A DNA stretch of 64,000 nt from Spirometra erinaceieuropaei. Lineage: Eukaryota > Platyhelminthes > Cestoda > Diphyllobothriidea > Diphyllobothriidae. The translations under genes and the position numbers were made by a program. Shown here in pieces: positions 11,129 to 25,200 of this stretch. Numbering within the stretch: position 1 is the first letter of the stretch; each line of letters begins with the position of its first letter. The stretch is taken from contig CACRXP010000001.1 of NCBI GenBank assembly GCA_902702965.1, forward strand, positions 2,572,257 through 2,636,256. The letters run 5' to 3'. The notes beneath the pieces were generated by a model. That model did not search any database. It was not told the DNA's origin and saw nothing but the letters and a program-made list of their open reading frames with translations.

Positions 11129-13984
11129 CGCCAAATGCATACGAAGCCGACAGATACCATCGATTCCGGTCCACCGGAGCTGTTACTTCATAAACCTGAT
11201 AATGGAGGCGGGGTAATTTCCGGAAAGTGTGTGCAAATACAGCGCTGCGTATGCAAATCCGACTCTTCTTTATATTTTTGCGGATGAAGGAGGCGATAAT
11301 TTATTTACATCTCGAATTTTCGTTGAAATAACAATACTTTCTGAGCTTTTCCGTCTCCTGCGGGAGAGAGGAGGCCTGATCGCCCAATATGATTTGTAGT
11401 TGAAACACGCGCCAAAGAATCTTCCAGTGGTTTTGTTTTCAGATGGATAGTTGGAATAATTACAATTATTCTAATCTGACGCCATTACTTCGATTCAAAG
11501 TTAAGTTTCCGCCTTGGAGGAGAGAAACAAAAACAAAGTACTCTGAAATATTTTCCCTAAATACTACAATTTTGATCCTATCCGGAATCTGCAATTTAAA
11601 GGCACGTTAAGTACTCGAACATGACCAAGCGTAGTTACGAATAATTCTCCTTTTAGAACTGCCAACTGCAAGTGACACCGAAACGGTCATTCGAGCAAAG
11701 AGGATACATTCTACTGAACTGCGACAATCCCGGAGCAACAATCACCTTGGGTCAACACGGCTAGACAACTCACCAGAGGCGAAACAATCAGCACACTCCG
11801 CAGAGAGTCCTTGTGTTCCATCGCCAAGAGATAGACGAAAGTATTAGTACTTCGCCGAACTTTAACTCCCCGTTGACCGAAACACTAACTACAAAATATT
11901 CGGATACTTATGTACCATCTCATTGATATAAATTAATCACAAATATTAACCGCACCAGGTTACTCTCTTTTCTTCAGAAATTTGCTAATCACCCCAATTG
12001 TCGTTGTCAAGAGCGGTTTATAATTAGTGGTGAATGGTGAGGGGACAACTACCGTGATTTTTAGAATATCTTGTTGAATGTTGAGGTGGGATTGAGTATC
12101 GTTGAGGGTTCTGTTTAGAAATAGAAGTAGGTATAATCTCGCAAATCTCACGGGATCGATGAATACTTCCTCCCAAGCTCATGGGTGTCATGTGTTACGC
12201 CTTCGTGCGTACTATTTTCCTCCAAAGCGAAGACCACAGAAAGTGAACTCCAATGGGTGCCCATCCTAAGCAATGGCTCGCCGCGCTAGGTGAATATGCA
12301 TGTCAAAGTTATATCAACTTTCGAGGGGAATGCGAAGCCCTTAACGGCAGTTCGGAATACGTCTCATCGTCTGGGTACTTTGGCCTCAAACCTCCCAAAC
12401 TTTCCCTTGTGAGATAAACGCTTTCCTTTGATTTCGTGATTCGAAAAAATTACCACATTTTAGCCTGCATTCCCATGTGTTGAGGAAAGCCGTTTAAGCA
12501 GTATAGTGAAGTTCATTTTAAAAAGCAGCGAGGTTTAAAGGATCAAATGAGATGCTCCTCCTGGCCGATCTTCTCCGTTTGAGCCAACGTGAGAAGCTAG
12601 CATTGCCGGTCATCAAGAGTGTTCGGCAGTTCTGACATGTAAAATGACCGATTTCAAAATATTTCTAAGCCAATTTACGGATATCCAGGCTTTTATTTAT
12701 TACGGTCCACTTCCCCAGTACCTTGCTTATGCTTTATGGGTTATTTTGGTGTCATATTCCAATGCAAATGCTTGCTCAACATTTCATCGCCCTTTTTTGC
12801 CAATGCAATTGAGTAGTTAGCAAGGTACCGAACAAATGATAAAGCGACCACATGTTCGCTACCTGAAACAAGTTTGCCGACAGGGGCAGAAAACATGTCT
12901 GTCACCATGGACTACGGAAACATGCAACTCATCCAGCCAGAAAGCTCGTGTTTTCGACTAGACTGGGATATTTCGCATTTACTTGCATCCAGCCCATTTT
13001 CTTATAGGACGCCATATTCCAATTGATAAATATTAGATTTTAAACAGACTTTTGAGTAAGTATGCTATTTTTCATGGTTTATACTGTGAAAGTATGAATG
13101 AGTCACTGTTACACCAAACTTAACTACTGGTAAAACTTGCTTGTAGAGTTTATAGAGCACGATTATCTAGCAGCAAATTATTTTTAGCTGTTCACTAGAG
13201 TTTCAAAGTTGACCTTAAAAAGACATGTCCTGGACACTAAACTCGAAAGAAACCCCAAAAATTTTGCGAAGTTATTGCGTCAGCTGTTTGGTAGAGTGCT
13301 GGAATAAGTACCCTTCCCCTGTACCACAGTTGGCCTTCCGGTAAATCCCATAGGGACTTAGAGTTGGGGGTAGGGTTAAAGTTAGGACACTGGATTGCGT
13401 GCACACGGCCCTTAGTGCAAGGACAACTGTATTTATGTATTTATTCTTCTGTGCAACCGAGATCATTAGTAAGTAAACTACAACCGCACGGTTTTCAGGC
13501 CTACTGATTCTTCAGCTGTGTCAAAAACGTACAACTACCCTGCTAGCCGCCTAAAGCCGGTAACGAAAGGCCGAAGTCTTCACTTATTTGCAATTGTTTC
13601 GGAAAAATCTACGTGTCGCACACTGTTTGTAGGGGAACGTTTGTGTGATGTTTTATCCAACACAATATCCACGTTGTGGCCCTTCCTCTTAGAGCGCTAT
13701 GCCGGACAATTGACCGAAAATTATTTTAGTAAAAATATTTGTCTACACATCTGACGTACTGTCGACAGACGTCAATACGAATTGATTGAACGCATGAAAG
13801 AGTGAAGAAATAAACTCATTGTCTATGCTGGAGAAGTTTCCCACGCTATTGGCAAATAATATTTATGCGTTCCTGACTACTTTATTCCAAGTGGACCGAG
13901 TTTCCCGCAGTGTTTTCCTTTTCCCGTTTAGGAGTGGGTAATACTTAACTAATAAACCGGAGGCAGGTGCGTTATAAGATTGTA
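11129..13984. other. No gene recognised; short telomere-like tract
   Basis: Mostly AT-rich DNA with short chance ORFs. Around 13353-13384 a short degenerate GTTAGGG-type tract (AGTTGGGGGTAGGGTTAAAG) is visible on the plus strand. Confidence 0.4.
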
Positions 13985-13988
13985 GCTT

Positions 13989-14259
13989 TTTAATTTCCTT
14001 AGAAATTAACTGCGATCTTTGAGTAGATCAGCATATTTAAGGTCTGTAGGCTCAGGCCTAAGTTTTTATGTATGAATATTTGAGCCGAGATCCATCAGCC
14101 ACAGAGGATAACCGCATACTATTCACTAACTGTTGACAGACAGCTAGTAGTATACTGTAGGGTAAGGTGATTCCATACTAACAGAATATCGGCGAAATAC
14201 GCGTGTATGGACTCTTGGCCGGTACCTGTGCTGATAGCATGGAATAACCTTACCCTATC
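13989..14259. repeat. Fold-back repeat family A, short copy
   Basis: Forward unit AATTTCCTTAGAAATTAACT to GTAGTATACTGTAGGGTAAG, followed by a roughly 100-bp block bounded by inverted ends, TAGGGTAAGGTGATTCCA and TGGAATAACCTTACCCTA. The same sequences occur at 3734-4868 and 48886-49376. Confidence 0.7.
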
Positions 14260-14902
14260 GTTATAAGATTGTTAAGTGTTTGCTCTTGCTAGGTAGACTG
14301 AAGTTCTGAATGGCCTATAAAAAGAAATGTGCTGTCGCCAAGGAAACGTTTAGAACTTCGTGCGTTGAGTACTCTTGAAAAACTGGATGCATTCAAAAAT
14401 TGTTCTGTCAAACCTTTTTAGCCAAATAAATCTCGTGCCTATACAAACGATGTATTTTACGCGGGAGGGCGAGTTACTTTTCTGGTCATTTATACTCATT
14501 TATCACCTCCAGTATGTGAAGAGATCAGGTTTTTTTGTCATAACCCGCGTGCCACACCTTTCTCAGAAGCGACAGGTTGGGGAAACGGTATTCGCAGACG
14601 CTGACTTTATGCCCTTATCTTCGCAATTCTCGATGCTGGAAGACGTCTACTGATGCGAGGCATTTGTGTCGTTTGTCCGCCCACAACAACCAACCAACAA
14701 AGCTGAAAGTGGTAAACGATGTCGACCAGATGTGCAAAGGCAGCGCATTTAGCAGTTATGATCTCTCAACTACAGATGCCCTCTTATGCTCTTTCCGAGA
14801 TGTCCTGCTGTTAGATCAGCGTTGTTCGCTCCATGGAGGAAGAAGAGTGAGGCGGCTGCCACAGCAGCTTGCACTTGGCGCTCTCCCTTCCCACACCCGC
14901 AG
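14260..14902. other. No gene recognised ahead of the candidate exon
   Basis: Two overlapping plus-strand ORFs (14375-14653 and 14577-14981) have no recognisable domain. The second overlaps the candidate exon at 14903 in a different frame. Confidence 0.35.
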
Positions 14903-14977
14903 GGGGAGCCCAGCCAAGTGTAATCAATCCGACTGCAGAACTGACCCACGGACGGTCTGGATTCATGCCCTATTTGG
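14903..14977 (+). CDS. Candidate exon of the plus-strand gene
   Basis: 75 nt preceded by an excellent pyrimidine-rich acceptor (TCTCCCTTCCCACACCCGCAG) and followed by TTGG|GTAAGTG. It is entered and left in phase 1, so it is compatible with exon 2685-2904. The reading frame that fits that phase is open and encodes PSVINPTAELTHGRSGFMPY. Splice-site quality and phase agreement are the only support. It lies 12 kb downstream of the first exon; other exons may lie between. Confidence 0.42.
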
Positions 14978-15110
14978 GTAAGTGCCTGCCACTATCTTAC
15001 TGTACATCTGATAGCAAAGTCTCTCGTTCTTAGCAATTGTTCCTCCTTATTTTGTCTCTGATGAACTAATCAAAGTTTCTTGTTCAGTTCGGCCTCTGGA
15101 TTTATTGACG

Positions 15111-15116
15111 TCGTCA
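15111..15116 (-). terminator. Possible poly(A) signal of the integrin alpha gene
   Basis: AATAAA on the minus strand about 690 nt beyond the integrin stop. If used, the 3' untranslated region would overlap the candidate plus-strand terminal exon. It is a chance-prone hexamer with no transcript support. Confidence 0.25.
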
Positions 15117-15233
15117 TTGGGAGAGTGGGACTGGCCTATGACTGACTAACAAAGGACCTTTTAACTGAGTTGATCTTTCCAATTGACATCACCAGCGTAG
15201 TTACGAAGTTGCAGTACCATCCACAATCTCTAG

Positions 15234-15337
15234 GGTCGCCACAATGCTTCCCAACCCGATCCTTCGTCCAAACAGAATTGAGCAAAAGACACGCTGCAGC
15301 AGTTGGCCAAAAAATAAAATGCTTGAGGAGCTCTTAG
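15234..15337 (+). CDS. Candidate terminal exon of the plus-strand gene
   Basis: After an acceptor (AATCTCTAG) the phase-1 frame runs open for 34 codons to TAG at 15335-15337, encoding for example SFVQTELSKRHAAAVGQKIK. A second acceptor (AGCGTAG) at 15200 is in the same frame and would add 11 codons (exon start 15201). An AATAAA lies at 15313-15318, inside the reading frame. If real, this gene stops 469 bp from the convergent integrin stop. It is weakly supported; another frame of the same stretch is also open. Confidence 0.3.
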
Positions 15338-15805
15338 AGAACAAGCCTTGCAGCAGCCCAAGTAAGGTCAAAGTAGGAACCACCGGTAGGACCCGGCACA
15401 GGGATACAACGGGGAGAGGGGGAAGCGGGCACCACCCGACTGAAGCGAGGAAGCCGTATGAACGGAACCGTCAAATTCGAGCAAGGGGGCAAGGGGTGGC
15501 AAGGGGGGGGCGAAATGCAGTCAGAGGACGGATAGGTCAGTGAGATGAGGGCGGTATACATGCCTGCTTGGCACACGTTTGAGGGCGGAGCCCGTTGCGT
15601 GGGGGAATGGGAGGAAACTGGGGTGTGGCTGGCCGAGGGGAAAATATACAATGGCACCACAACAGACCCTCCCACAGCGATCATCTTGTGGTAGCGGCGG
15701 TTAGCGAGACATACTACTGGTCGGCGGGCGGAACCCACCTTTACCCGCCGAGCAGAGTGAACCGACGAGAGATAAGGCGCATATGGACATTGCAGCGGCA
15801 GCAGG
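15338..15805 (-). other. Region between convergent genes; likely integrin 3' UTR with a G-rich plus strand
   Basis: No coding signal fits here. The plus strand is unusually G-rich between about 15405 and 15520, with closely spaced runs of four or more G (15485-15511), so the integrin transcript would be C-rich. The long minus-strand ORF across 15334-15882 is an alternate frame of exon 11 and its downstream sequence. Confidence 0.4.
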
Positions 15806-16204
15806 TCACAACTGTGCAGGTTTCTGGATGGTCTCGTCTTCCAGTTCACTACCAGGTTTCTTAGCGCGCTTAAAGAAACCACACCACCACATGAGGATGA
15901 CGATAAAGATGAGCAGAATCAAGCCTAAAACCACGCCGATGATCACGGGTATTAGGGGGAAAGGTTGTGTAATGAGACGTTTGATGCCCTCAAACACAAG
16001 ATTCTGGGAGATGGAGAGCGGTGCGATAGAGAAGTTGCCCGACACAGGCAATCCGAAGGCTCTTGAGGGCAGGATGGGTGTGGCCGTGGTGACAACTGCC
16101 ACGTCAGAGAACTTGTGACGGAAAAGGGTGTCCGCCCACACCCAACCGCGCATCACGATGCGCACGGCGTCGCCCCTACCGAGTTTGTCGATTCGGCAGG
16201 GTAT
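15806..16204 (-). CDS. Integrin alpha exon 11: calf-2 end, transmembrane helix, GFFKR tail and stop
   Basis: 399 nt from acceptor TTTTTTTAG to TGA. Opens with IPCRIDKLGRGD, matching the C-x-V-G-R-L-x-K-G motif, then WVWADTLF (family SLLWTETF). One membrane helix runs from about LIPVIIGVVL to ILMWW, followed directly by CGFFKR, the hallmark integrin alpha membrane-proximal motif that contacts the beta subunit. The cytoplasmic tail is short and mostly acidic/polar. Intron 10 before it is 12.7 kb, the longest of the gene. Confidence 0.95.
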   Translation of the reverse strand: MPCRIDKLGRGDAVRIVMRGWVWADTLFRHKFSDVAVVTTATPILPSRAFGLPVSGNFSIAPLSISQNLVFEGIKRLITQPFPLIPVIIGVVLGLILLIFIVILMWWCGFFKRAKKPGSELEDETIQKPAQL

Positions 16205-19200
16205 CTAAAAAAATAATTGAATGGAGAGTGAGACATATAAACTCGGGAGTACAAGCTTCATTGCCCTGCTGAGTGGAAAAGAAATATGCGTGGGGGTGGC
16301 TAGTCCTATCCTGCTTCATCACCACTCCTCCGTGAGTGGATACCTGTCTGTCTGGATCAAGGCATCAGCAATGGAAATTTAACCATAATTTTGAAAGGAA
16401 ACATAAAGAAGAGGCGGCCGGTATCATCTAGATTTCCAACGCGGAGCATTTTCAGTGCCTACTCACTTCAATCCTTCGTTTTGTTCCACATAAGAAAAGT
16501 GCCTATGCATGGATAAGCCGAACCGCCTCTTTATCTAGCTTCTGAGTGTTTCCTCCTAAATTGAGATAAGGGATTGTGACTGTAAGCAACGGGTTACCCT
16601 AAAGCGAAGTTGGATGATAGGTACGTTTACTGGAACCATATGAATGCACGATAATGAGGTGGCCGCGCATGTGCAAATGCCGCAAACGGTTCGGAATGAC
16701 CAGCGAGCGGGAGATCTGGATCCGGGATATGTAGGATGGGCCATAAGGAACAACGACCGCTTCTTTCGATGTATTTTTTTCGAATACGTACTAGCCTATT
16801 AAAGCTTCAAAGTTCGTCCTCTTAAACAGAGGTTCACATTGTGGTGGTGGGCAAGACAACGGGTCGGTGGCTCAGTGGTTAGATGCGTTGGACATCTAAA
16901 TAACAAGTCACGAGTTCGAGCCCCAGGTGTTCCACACCTCGGGGTAGGGCATGACGGGCTGACGACGGTTAATAAGCCAGAAATGGCCATTCCCGTCTCC
17001 CTTGTCTTTGTCGGTAATATGGTGCTTATTCTTTCCACAAGATGAAAAAGCAGGAATGTCGATTTACTGGAATAATAAGCTCACATATATGAGCTTCTCC
17101 TGCTGTCCTAGTTGGTTGCGTCTCGATTATTGCCAGCACGCATCTCACATACTGAGTATAAAAGGTACTCCCAGGACTGCATTAGAAAGGATACCTCTAA
17201 CGAGACAGCCGACCTTCCTTTCCAGCTTCAGTCCGGCAATTTAAATCTAAAGGGTGCGGTAATATGCAAAATCGCTGATACCCCTGACGTCCGGAGATAC
17301 AGAAGACGGGAGCAAACCGCTTTTTAAAGGTTGTTGCCAAAAGGAAGGATTGGCTAATTCATGCGGATTGTGAATCAGTGACCATGTTTACTTGGTAGCT
17401 CAGAGTTGGTAATATTTGAGGAGTTTCAAGCGGTAAATGTTCCCATATTTATTATAAAAGATACCTGCCTAAGCGCTGAGCCCTGTTAGCGATAAACCCC
17501 TCTCATCTTCCCCCAGACACTGCTGCAATGGAGAAGGTGGCGTCAAAAGAAAGCATCCAAATTGCGGAAGAGCTCAAGCCACGCTGTACATTAATAGAAC
17601 GGCTGCAGTTGCTCAGCCTGTGACCTGTTTTCAAATAACAGGACTTCTGTATAAAAATGACGCATAACAAAAATCATTTTGTCGTGCATCCATTAACTGA
17701 AATCGAGAGATGACTCTTTATTAAGGGAAAACTCGATCGTTTGGAAGTGAGCTTTATTTGCCTGGCATTTCGAGATCACTCCCGAATCTATCCACCTCTA
17801 TTGTTTTACCGTCTATGATGATGGGGCATTGAAAGAATTCAAAACGTCAAGAGAACGGAACACTCTTTTAAGTAATCAAGTCTCTACATTCTCAACTGCG
17901 TTCTGGAACTCGCTCTTTTGTTAATAGCCGAAAAACATGCACACTAATGGCCGGAGTGAACTGGTTTACAAGTAAGGCAACTAACATCGCCTATTATCAA
18001 TCGGATACCACGGGCTTACCGAAAGTAGGAGTTTAGGACGTACGCAGATCAGCCGATAATTACTCAAAAATAAGATCCGTCCATAATTAAGTGCAATCTA
18101 TGCATCTTTGCAGCAGAACGCTTGTTGCTTATTTATCCACCGTGGTCCGTATACTTGCGGACCCAACGATCTCTTTCGTGGTTACAGATGACCCTGACTA
18201 GAAGACGGCCTGTAAATCGAACTTTTTAAGTCCTATTTGGTAGCTGAAGTGGTTTAGGTACAAGGCCTTGCTTGTGTACGGAAGTTAAGACCAGACACTG
18301 GCAGTATGGATAACTTGAAGAATATGCGGAATCAGTAATCGCATTTAGTCAGGATATGTTTGTGTTTCCGAAGCAAACATGGCTGTACTAATAACCGAGA
18401 CGCGATCAGCAAGCACGAATCCGTTCCCATTCAAGATGAAAATGCGCGTTTACGGAGTCATTACTGCGTGCTGGAAAGCACTTACGTGGAAAACGTCTTC
18501 TTGACCCTGTCTTGATACCGGATTCAGGTGAGGGAGCAGAGAGTGCGATAGGTGCTGCGTAAGTCTACGCTAACCATAAACTAAATACCGTGCGAGTCAC
18601 CGTGACGGCTTTACATCGTCGGATATGACGGTCGAATTGTCAGAGAGATGCTTTATATTTTTAAGATTCATGCAGGGCTGCGTCAGTAATGTAACCGACT
18701 GTGCTGAGAGAGACGAGCGACCAACCACGAAAGACCCACAGTCTTTGATGGATAAGGTCGCGAATTAGCGCAAACTCAGCGGTATTAAATCGCGCTTATA
18801 CACAAGACTACGGTCAGTGATATTTTAAGGCGATGTTGTCTTTCATTCCGTTGTGCGCCTTGCATATATCGTGTTTCCACTGAAAATGTCTTATTTACAT
18901 TTGTCAAAAGTTTTTGTTTCTGGCGGTCCCTAACTGTTATCAAAGAGTCCTAAATAATTCTGACGAAATCAACTGTCTAGAGGTCATAAGTTGTCCATAA
19001 AGCGAATCACCTACGGCATTATTAGAGTCTGTTATTCAGTACACTCGGTCACTTTTCAAGCATTAGGCGTGAGTATTTGACAGAAATTGTATAGGACTAG
19101 AACATATTTAATATGGAATTACTTCTGGGCCGACAAACTGTTCAGAATTTACAGTTCAAAGCCCGTCTTATCTGAGAATTTAAAGTTAAGTACTTAGGCT

Positions 19201-22200
19201 GACATTTGGGAACCCTTAGACTGCGCAGGGTGTGTTATAAGGACTGGAATATTTAGTTAAAAAGCAGTGTTCCCTGTGAAAAAAACTACCTTAGTTCCTA
19301 AGCTGTTGGTAAAAGGTGGCTCGCGGGAAAAATCCCTGCCCTGTGAAAGAACCAATCCAAAATGACAACCATGTCAGCAACAATAGCGTCAACGCCAGCG
19401 TTTTAACCAGCCTTACAGTTGCTTGCCCATTTAAAAACACGGCACCTGTGATAGTGCACTTTTACCCACTCCAGTTCGGAGGCCAGAGCCGTTTTAGTCA
19501 TTTCCGTTTTTATGCCTGAGGGTTCCTTTAGTGCGCCTTACAAAACTCTCAATACAGTCCTGCAGTTGGCGTTGCCCTTCTGGCTGTGGTCGCGGAGACT
19601 GGCCTGGACCGCGTTTTTAGCATAAACGAATTCAAAGCCCCGTCCCGTCACGGGGCAGAGGGAGAAAAAACCAAACAGCGATCTGAGGATGCGGAGCACC
19701 TTAGCGGAACTGGAAGCATAAACTGCCATCCCCTATGGCAATAAGTCGGGAGAGAAAAGGCGAGAGTGTGCTGCTTTTTCGAAGCGGAAAAAGAAGGAAA
19801 CTCTGACTAAGCTCAAGCAAACAAGAAGCGATATATCGGTCAAGTGGGTTAACTGGCTAGCTGGTCTACTGTGTATTGCTCGGGGCTGTACGTAATCATA
19901 GAACCGAAGATACTTGAAACAATCTCTTAGGGTAGATTACGAGATGCAAACGACCTCTCGAGGTCGCGTCGAGCGTTCTGTCGTCTGTGCGAAACGGGGC
20001 AGGCAAGAATAGTCGATATCGCTTTTGGGGTTAGAGAATGAGACCTGTTTTCAATGGGATTTATATTTTATTTTGATTGCCGTGCAAATGACTGGTCTGT
20101 TCTGATTGATTTTTTCCTGCGTCCACCGTCTGAACGCACGAATGGGGGCATAATGATGACTCGTTTCCGCGCTCAATCGCATTTTCGGATGGGCGTGGTT
20201 GGGTCTGCGAGGTTCACAGGATCGTTGGTCTTTCAGTCAGGTGAGATGGCTAGCAGTTCTTCTCCGGTTAGCATTACTGTCGTTTGTGTCGAGTTCACAA
20301 AAGTCGGACGAACCCTTGTCTGTTTGTGTGTAAGGGCGAAAGACTTAGTGAGTTTGGAACAAGTCGATGGCCCAGGTGATTGAACTACTAACTTAAAAGC
20401 GCGCCTGAGTATTAGTTACTTCTTTCTTTAAACAGTCGTAAACTTGGAATGGTCCCTCCTCAGTGGTTGAAGTACAGACAGTCTATTCAGCGTCGTTATG
20501 AGTCGGTCGTTACGGTTCAGCTCCCAAGTTCCTACTTGGTGTTTATGAAGGCGACTACACAGTCGTCGTTCATTTTTCAATGCATGTGATCGAACTATGC
20601 TTTCCTCACAGATATTTTATACCTTTGAAAGAAGGCGCCTGCTTCCTTCGTGGTAAATATAGAAGCTGACCTGAACGCAAATCTTCGCGTAAAACATGAT
20701 CTAAGGAAGGTCAGCACATAAAACAAACCACGAAAGTTTGGGTCTAAGCAACTCTTCCGACAAGCTCGTTTTTGTATGGACCGGTCGTAAGATTTGTTTT
20801 ACCATAAACGACATCAATGAACTTATCTACATGGCCCAATCAAGTTATCAACTAAAATTCCCAAATTAATCTTTATATTTGAGAATAGGGCCATCTTCTC
20901 TGCAATATCAATGAATGCTAAGCCAGATGTCTCGCGAATTACTAAGAGAATATGGAGTCAAGTACTCGGGGAGAAAGTGTAATGATCACTTTGGAGTTAG
21001 GGCAATAAACTTTCAAGTAGCAACCGTGGAGCGCCCAATCAACTAGGACGTAGTACAGTTAATACCCTTATTTTGTATGACAGTGATTTTACCATACTCA
21101 CACCACAGAGACGAACGAAAAACCGCGTGCGTTATGCAGCAGCAGCGACATCTGTGAAGCACGTGTCTGGGCATTTAGCCAATACCTGTATTTAGAGCAT
21201 AGCGAAATTGTGTCATTTCAGTGAACGTTCAAGGTCGACCAAAACCTCAAATAATATTTAATGCTGTTTATAATTACATGCTAACCATAGAAACTATTGT
21301 TTCGAGTGGAACACAACTGGCATTAAGGGGGACAAACGCCGTCCCTCTACCAGCAAAATAGAGCCGTCCCACCGCAGACGTGGATGGTGCTGCCTATCTT
21401 CACAGATCTAAAACGTCCTGCGGCGTTGGAAGTCGGATATATTATCCTAGGCATACTGTATATGAACGTTTTTGAATCGAATTAAAATAGCCATCCTAAG
21501 GATGAGGGATCTCGATCCGCAGAGGGCAAAATTTCTGGACCGAGCTCTAGCTTGGTCCTAGGCCCTCCCAAGGGACGCAAGGCCAACAGAAAAGTAATAT
21601 TTTGTTTGTTGTAGGAGCTAGTTATGTGCGCCTTTCCTCCTGATCGGTTTCATGAATAAAAAGTATAGAGCAATATCCAAACGACTTTTGACAGTAATTC
21701 ATTCTGATTTTCATACTCTATTCTGATTCACACTCGCTCACAGGGTGTTCGTAGATGATCTCTCCTCTAACATCGCCAAGCATTGCCCTGGAAATGTCTG
21801 CAACAAAGTCAAACTGTTCCTTTGAACTGACGGTTGAACCAATAGTTTTGTCTTCATGGATGCATGAGAATGCTTAAATTCCAAACCATGATGCATCCCT
21901 CTTTGTGGTGGATCCACGTGTGTTCCCCATTCCTTTGTATTTACTCTATCGAGACAGTATTGCGCGCAGAAGATACGATTAATTTTCACCTCTGGTCACT
22001 AATAAGACCATAGAAGACAAATATTCGCTCACTGTTTTCCTTTCAAACAGTTACACAATACCTAACTGTCAAAGTTACGTGAGAGTTGAGAACACCGAAA
22101 TGTGTGTTCATTTTTCTCTCGGGGCTCCGGACTGGGTCACCAACCAAAAACCGCATGATAGTAAGTCTATAGTAAGCAAGAATTATTATTGAAGATCACA

Positions 22201-25200
22201 ACTTGGTTAAATTGGCCATTTCATGGGTATTTGGCGCTGTCAAACAGTCATAGTAAAACACAGTTCAGGAGGACCTGAGAGCTTAAAAGCGAGTCCAGTT
22301 TGTTTATCACACATATGTCACAAGTTCACGTTCTGTTTACTGTGATCGGGAATCGTTTTTACCAATGGTCGTTAGACGGCCTTCCCTATTGGCTGCAGAC
22401 CCGGACTCCATGTTGAAACGGAACCGTTGTTTTCGACATTTACTAGAGATCTGTGTGTACTCTACTTGCGAAGAAGCCTTATTGAAGTATCTAACTTCAA
22501 TATTATGATTCATGCTACGGAAGAGTATTATGCGATCTGGACTACTTAATCGAAGACGGATTTTTTGGTTATGGGGTGTGGGATTTAAGTAATTTGCGGA
22601 ATTTGTCGAGTCCTCACAGATTCTATCCGCATCAGGGAGTAAACACAGGTAATGTTGAAACCACCGCCGAACAACGGAAGAGAAGACTTTATAAATTACT
22701 TGTCGGAACGCTGTCTAGCAGCAAAGCAGCTGGTGATCACAATCGCCTGTAGCCAACTAGGCGCCGGAGGCTAACAAGTCGAGCGGACCATTTGCGCAAT
22801 TCTGCGCACAGTAACTTGGAAATCACACAAATCACGGTGTTTTAGTGCTGGAACACCCGGCGATTGATATATCCTCTATGGAAGTCGGTCGCAGATTCGA
22901 GGGTCGAACAGCAGAGTGTGTTTCCACAGTAATCTGACTTATAAAACTCCTTACATATCATCACTCATACTTTACGTTCAGACCTGGCCTCTCGAACGAG
23001 TTCGAAATATCAAATGAATAGCGCCTTCGTCACAGAGGACTTCTCTTCTTCGATCATAATATCCGAAATTCACCTACCGATATTTAGTAGTATTTTGCCC
23101 CAATAATTTGTTTTATGTCCCTCACAAAATACTGGGAACCCTAAGTAAACCTAAACAAGGTTTTACAGCCGTTTCGATTTATGGATTCTACGGTTGCCCA
23201 AAGCGAAATAACACAAACGCGAGAAAAAAACAATGCGCTGACTTTAGAGGATAGGATGCATCTGACGAGACCGAGATGGTGGATCAAAATGCTTCACCCT
23301 ACCAGAGCGTCCATCAACAGCAGTCTACTAAAGCGATAAAAAGATAACAAATGCATAAAAACATAAAAGGTTTCCCAGGAAAGGTCGCCACCCTTCAACT
23401 AGGCTGTTAGTCGTCAGTTTCCACTAAGGGGTCCACGTGGACGGCCATGCAACAACTGTCCAGTTGCAAGTCTTTTGTGGGGCGAAGATAGCCTTGCATC
23501 CACTGATAGCAAAATCGGCGTGGCTCCTGAGTTCGACCGCGCCTGTTAGACTCCTGGGAACACATATTTCCCGCTACGTCCGTCTTTAATGTGCTACATA
23601 AATCAACTCTGAAACTCCAGCTGGCTCCTCAATTGACCGACCCTAACACATGCCGCCTAGCTACCGGTGCCAATTTACTGCAAAGGTTTAAAATACTGGC
23701 AAAGCACGGATCACGCCCACGTGTGCAAGAGCAGCTGCGGTAGGAGCTAGGAAAAAGCCAGCGCCCTTTCCGTATGACTAAAAGTGCCATTTGGCCCTAG
23801 TTGGATATACGGACGACGGGGGCAACCAGGGGCGGCACAGCGCCTGCACTGGCTGGTTGGCCTTATGCAATTACCATAACATGACAGGGCGAAACTAATG
23901 GACAACGCATGCAATCTAGATTAGGATAAGAGCGAATAGCGTGGCGCGGAAACGAAAAAGGCCTTGTTGGCTGACTGTGTTCTGTGTGGGAATTGTTGAC
24001 CTGACGTACAGTAGGTGACCTAACTCATGAAAGTTGTCGAAATTTACGAATGATTGCCAGTCACTCGCAAACCGGCACCATTTCATGAGTCCAATGTCTA
24101 TATTAATTATGTACAAGTTCAAAAGAATTAAAAACATAAAAGAAATATTAAAGGCAGTGTTGCGTTATTAAGGAATGCCGATTCTTTAGAAAAGTGCAAT
24201 ATCCTGAAAACGTCAGAAACGGCTCCTACTTAATAAATTTCGTTTTTAGATGTAGCGAAGTATTTTCATACCGAAAACGTAGTAAATATGAAAGTATAAA
24301 TAAAATAACGTCTAATAAGTGCTTCACTGAAGTTTGCATCAAAATGTCGTTTAATAATCAGTGTGATTCCATATATGACGGTTTGTCAACTGCTAAGCTT
24401 CTGAGTGTAGATTCCAAAACAGTTTTCCAGCGTTTCATGTTATCCTTGAGTCTTTTGAGTTAAATGGAATGGGGTTCAAGAGAAACTGGATTTTGCTTAA
24501 TTTCACTGATATGGACGTCGTAGGAACAAAAGTCTTCATAAGGTTACATGCTGCCAGGCCGATCGGTGCCTAATAAATTTACATAGAACTGACAGGCGTG
24601 ATCGTAAATATGCCATTTTGTGTTTGCAGAGAGAACTTTTCTTCCGTTAAATTAATTCACACTTTTCGTTCGTTTTGGATTTCGCTGAGCTTCAGATCGG
24701 CCTCGAAATGTTGCTGAATACTTCATGATCTCCAGTGTTTTCGTCCAACCGTCCATAAAGAAAGATTCTGAACTACCTGTCTGTTTAAAACTTTAAATTA
24801 ACCAATTCTAAATCTATTTGCTCAAACCTCCGATAGTGGCATGAAATAACGACTTACTTTCAAACGTTATGAAGTTAATGCTTGGGGGAGAATGGTAGCC
24901 GTAGTTTTCTAAAGTACCTCATCTGTACAGACGGCCAAGTTGAGGTGAAGAAAACACACATTTTCTGCTCACCTAAAAATCTATTTAGAGCGGTAAAGTG
25001 CTCAACAATTTGGGTTCGAACATGAGGCTACATTTCTTGTTTGTGGCTTTGTCGAGACCGCAGATGACATGGAAGGTGGCATGGGAAGTTAATGGGGCAG
25101 AGGTTGGAAAACATCTTTAGTTTAAAGAATCGGTCAAGTCAAGCCTGGCCAAAATTTTACTAGACACGTGCGAGAGGCTTCCAGTAAGCCCTAGATACCG

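Noticed and set aside
15334..15882. 182-codon minus-strand ORF
   Set aside because: It is an alternate frame across the integrin last exon and 3' region; the GFFKR frame explains this strand.
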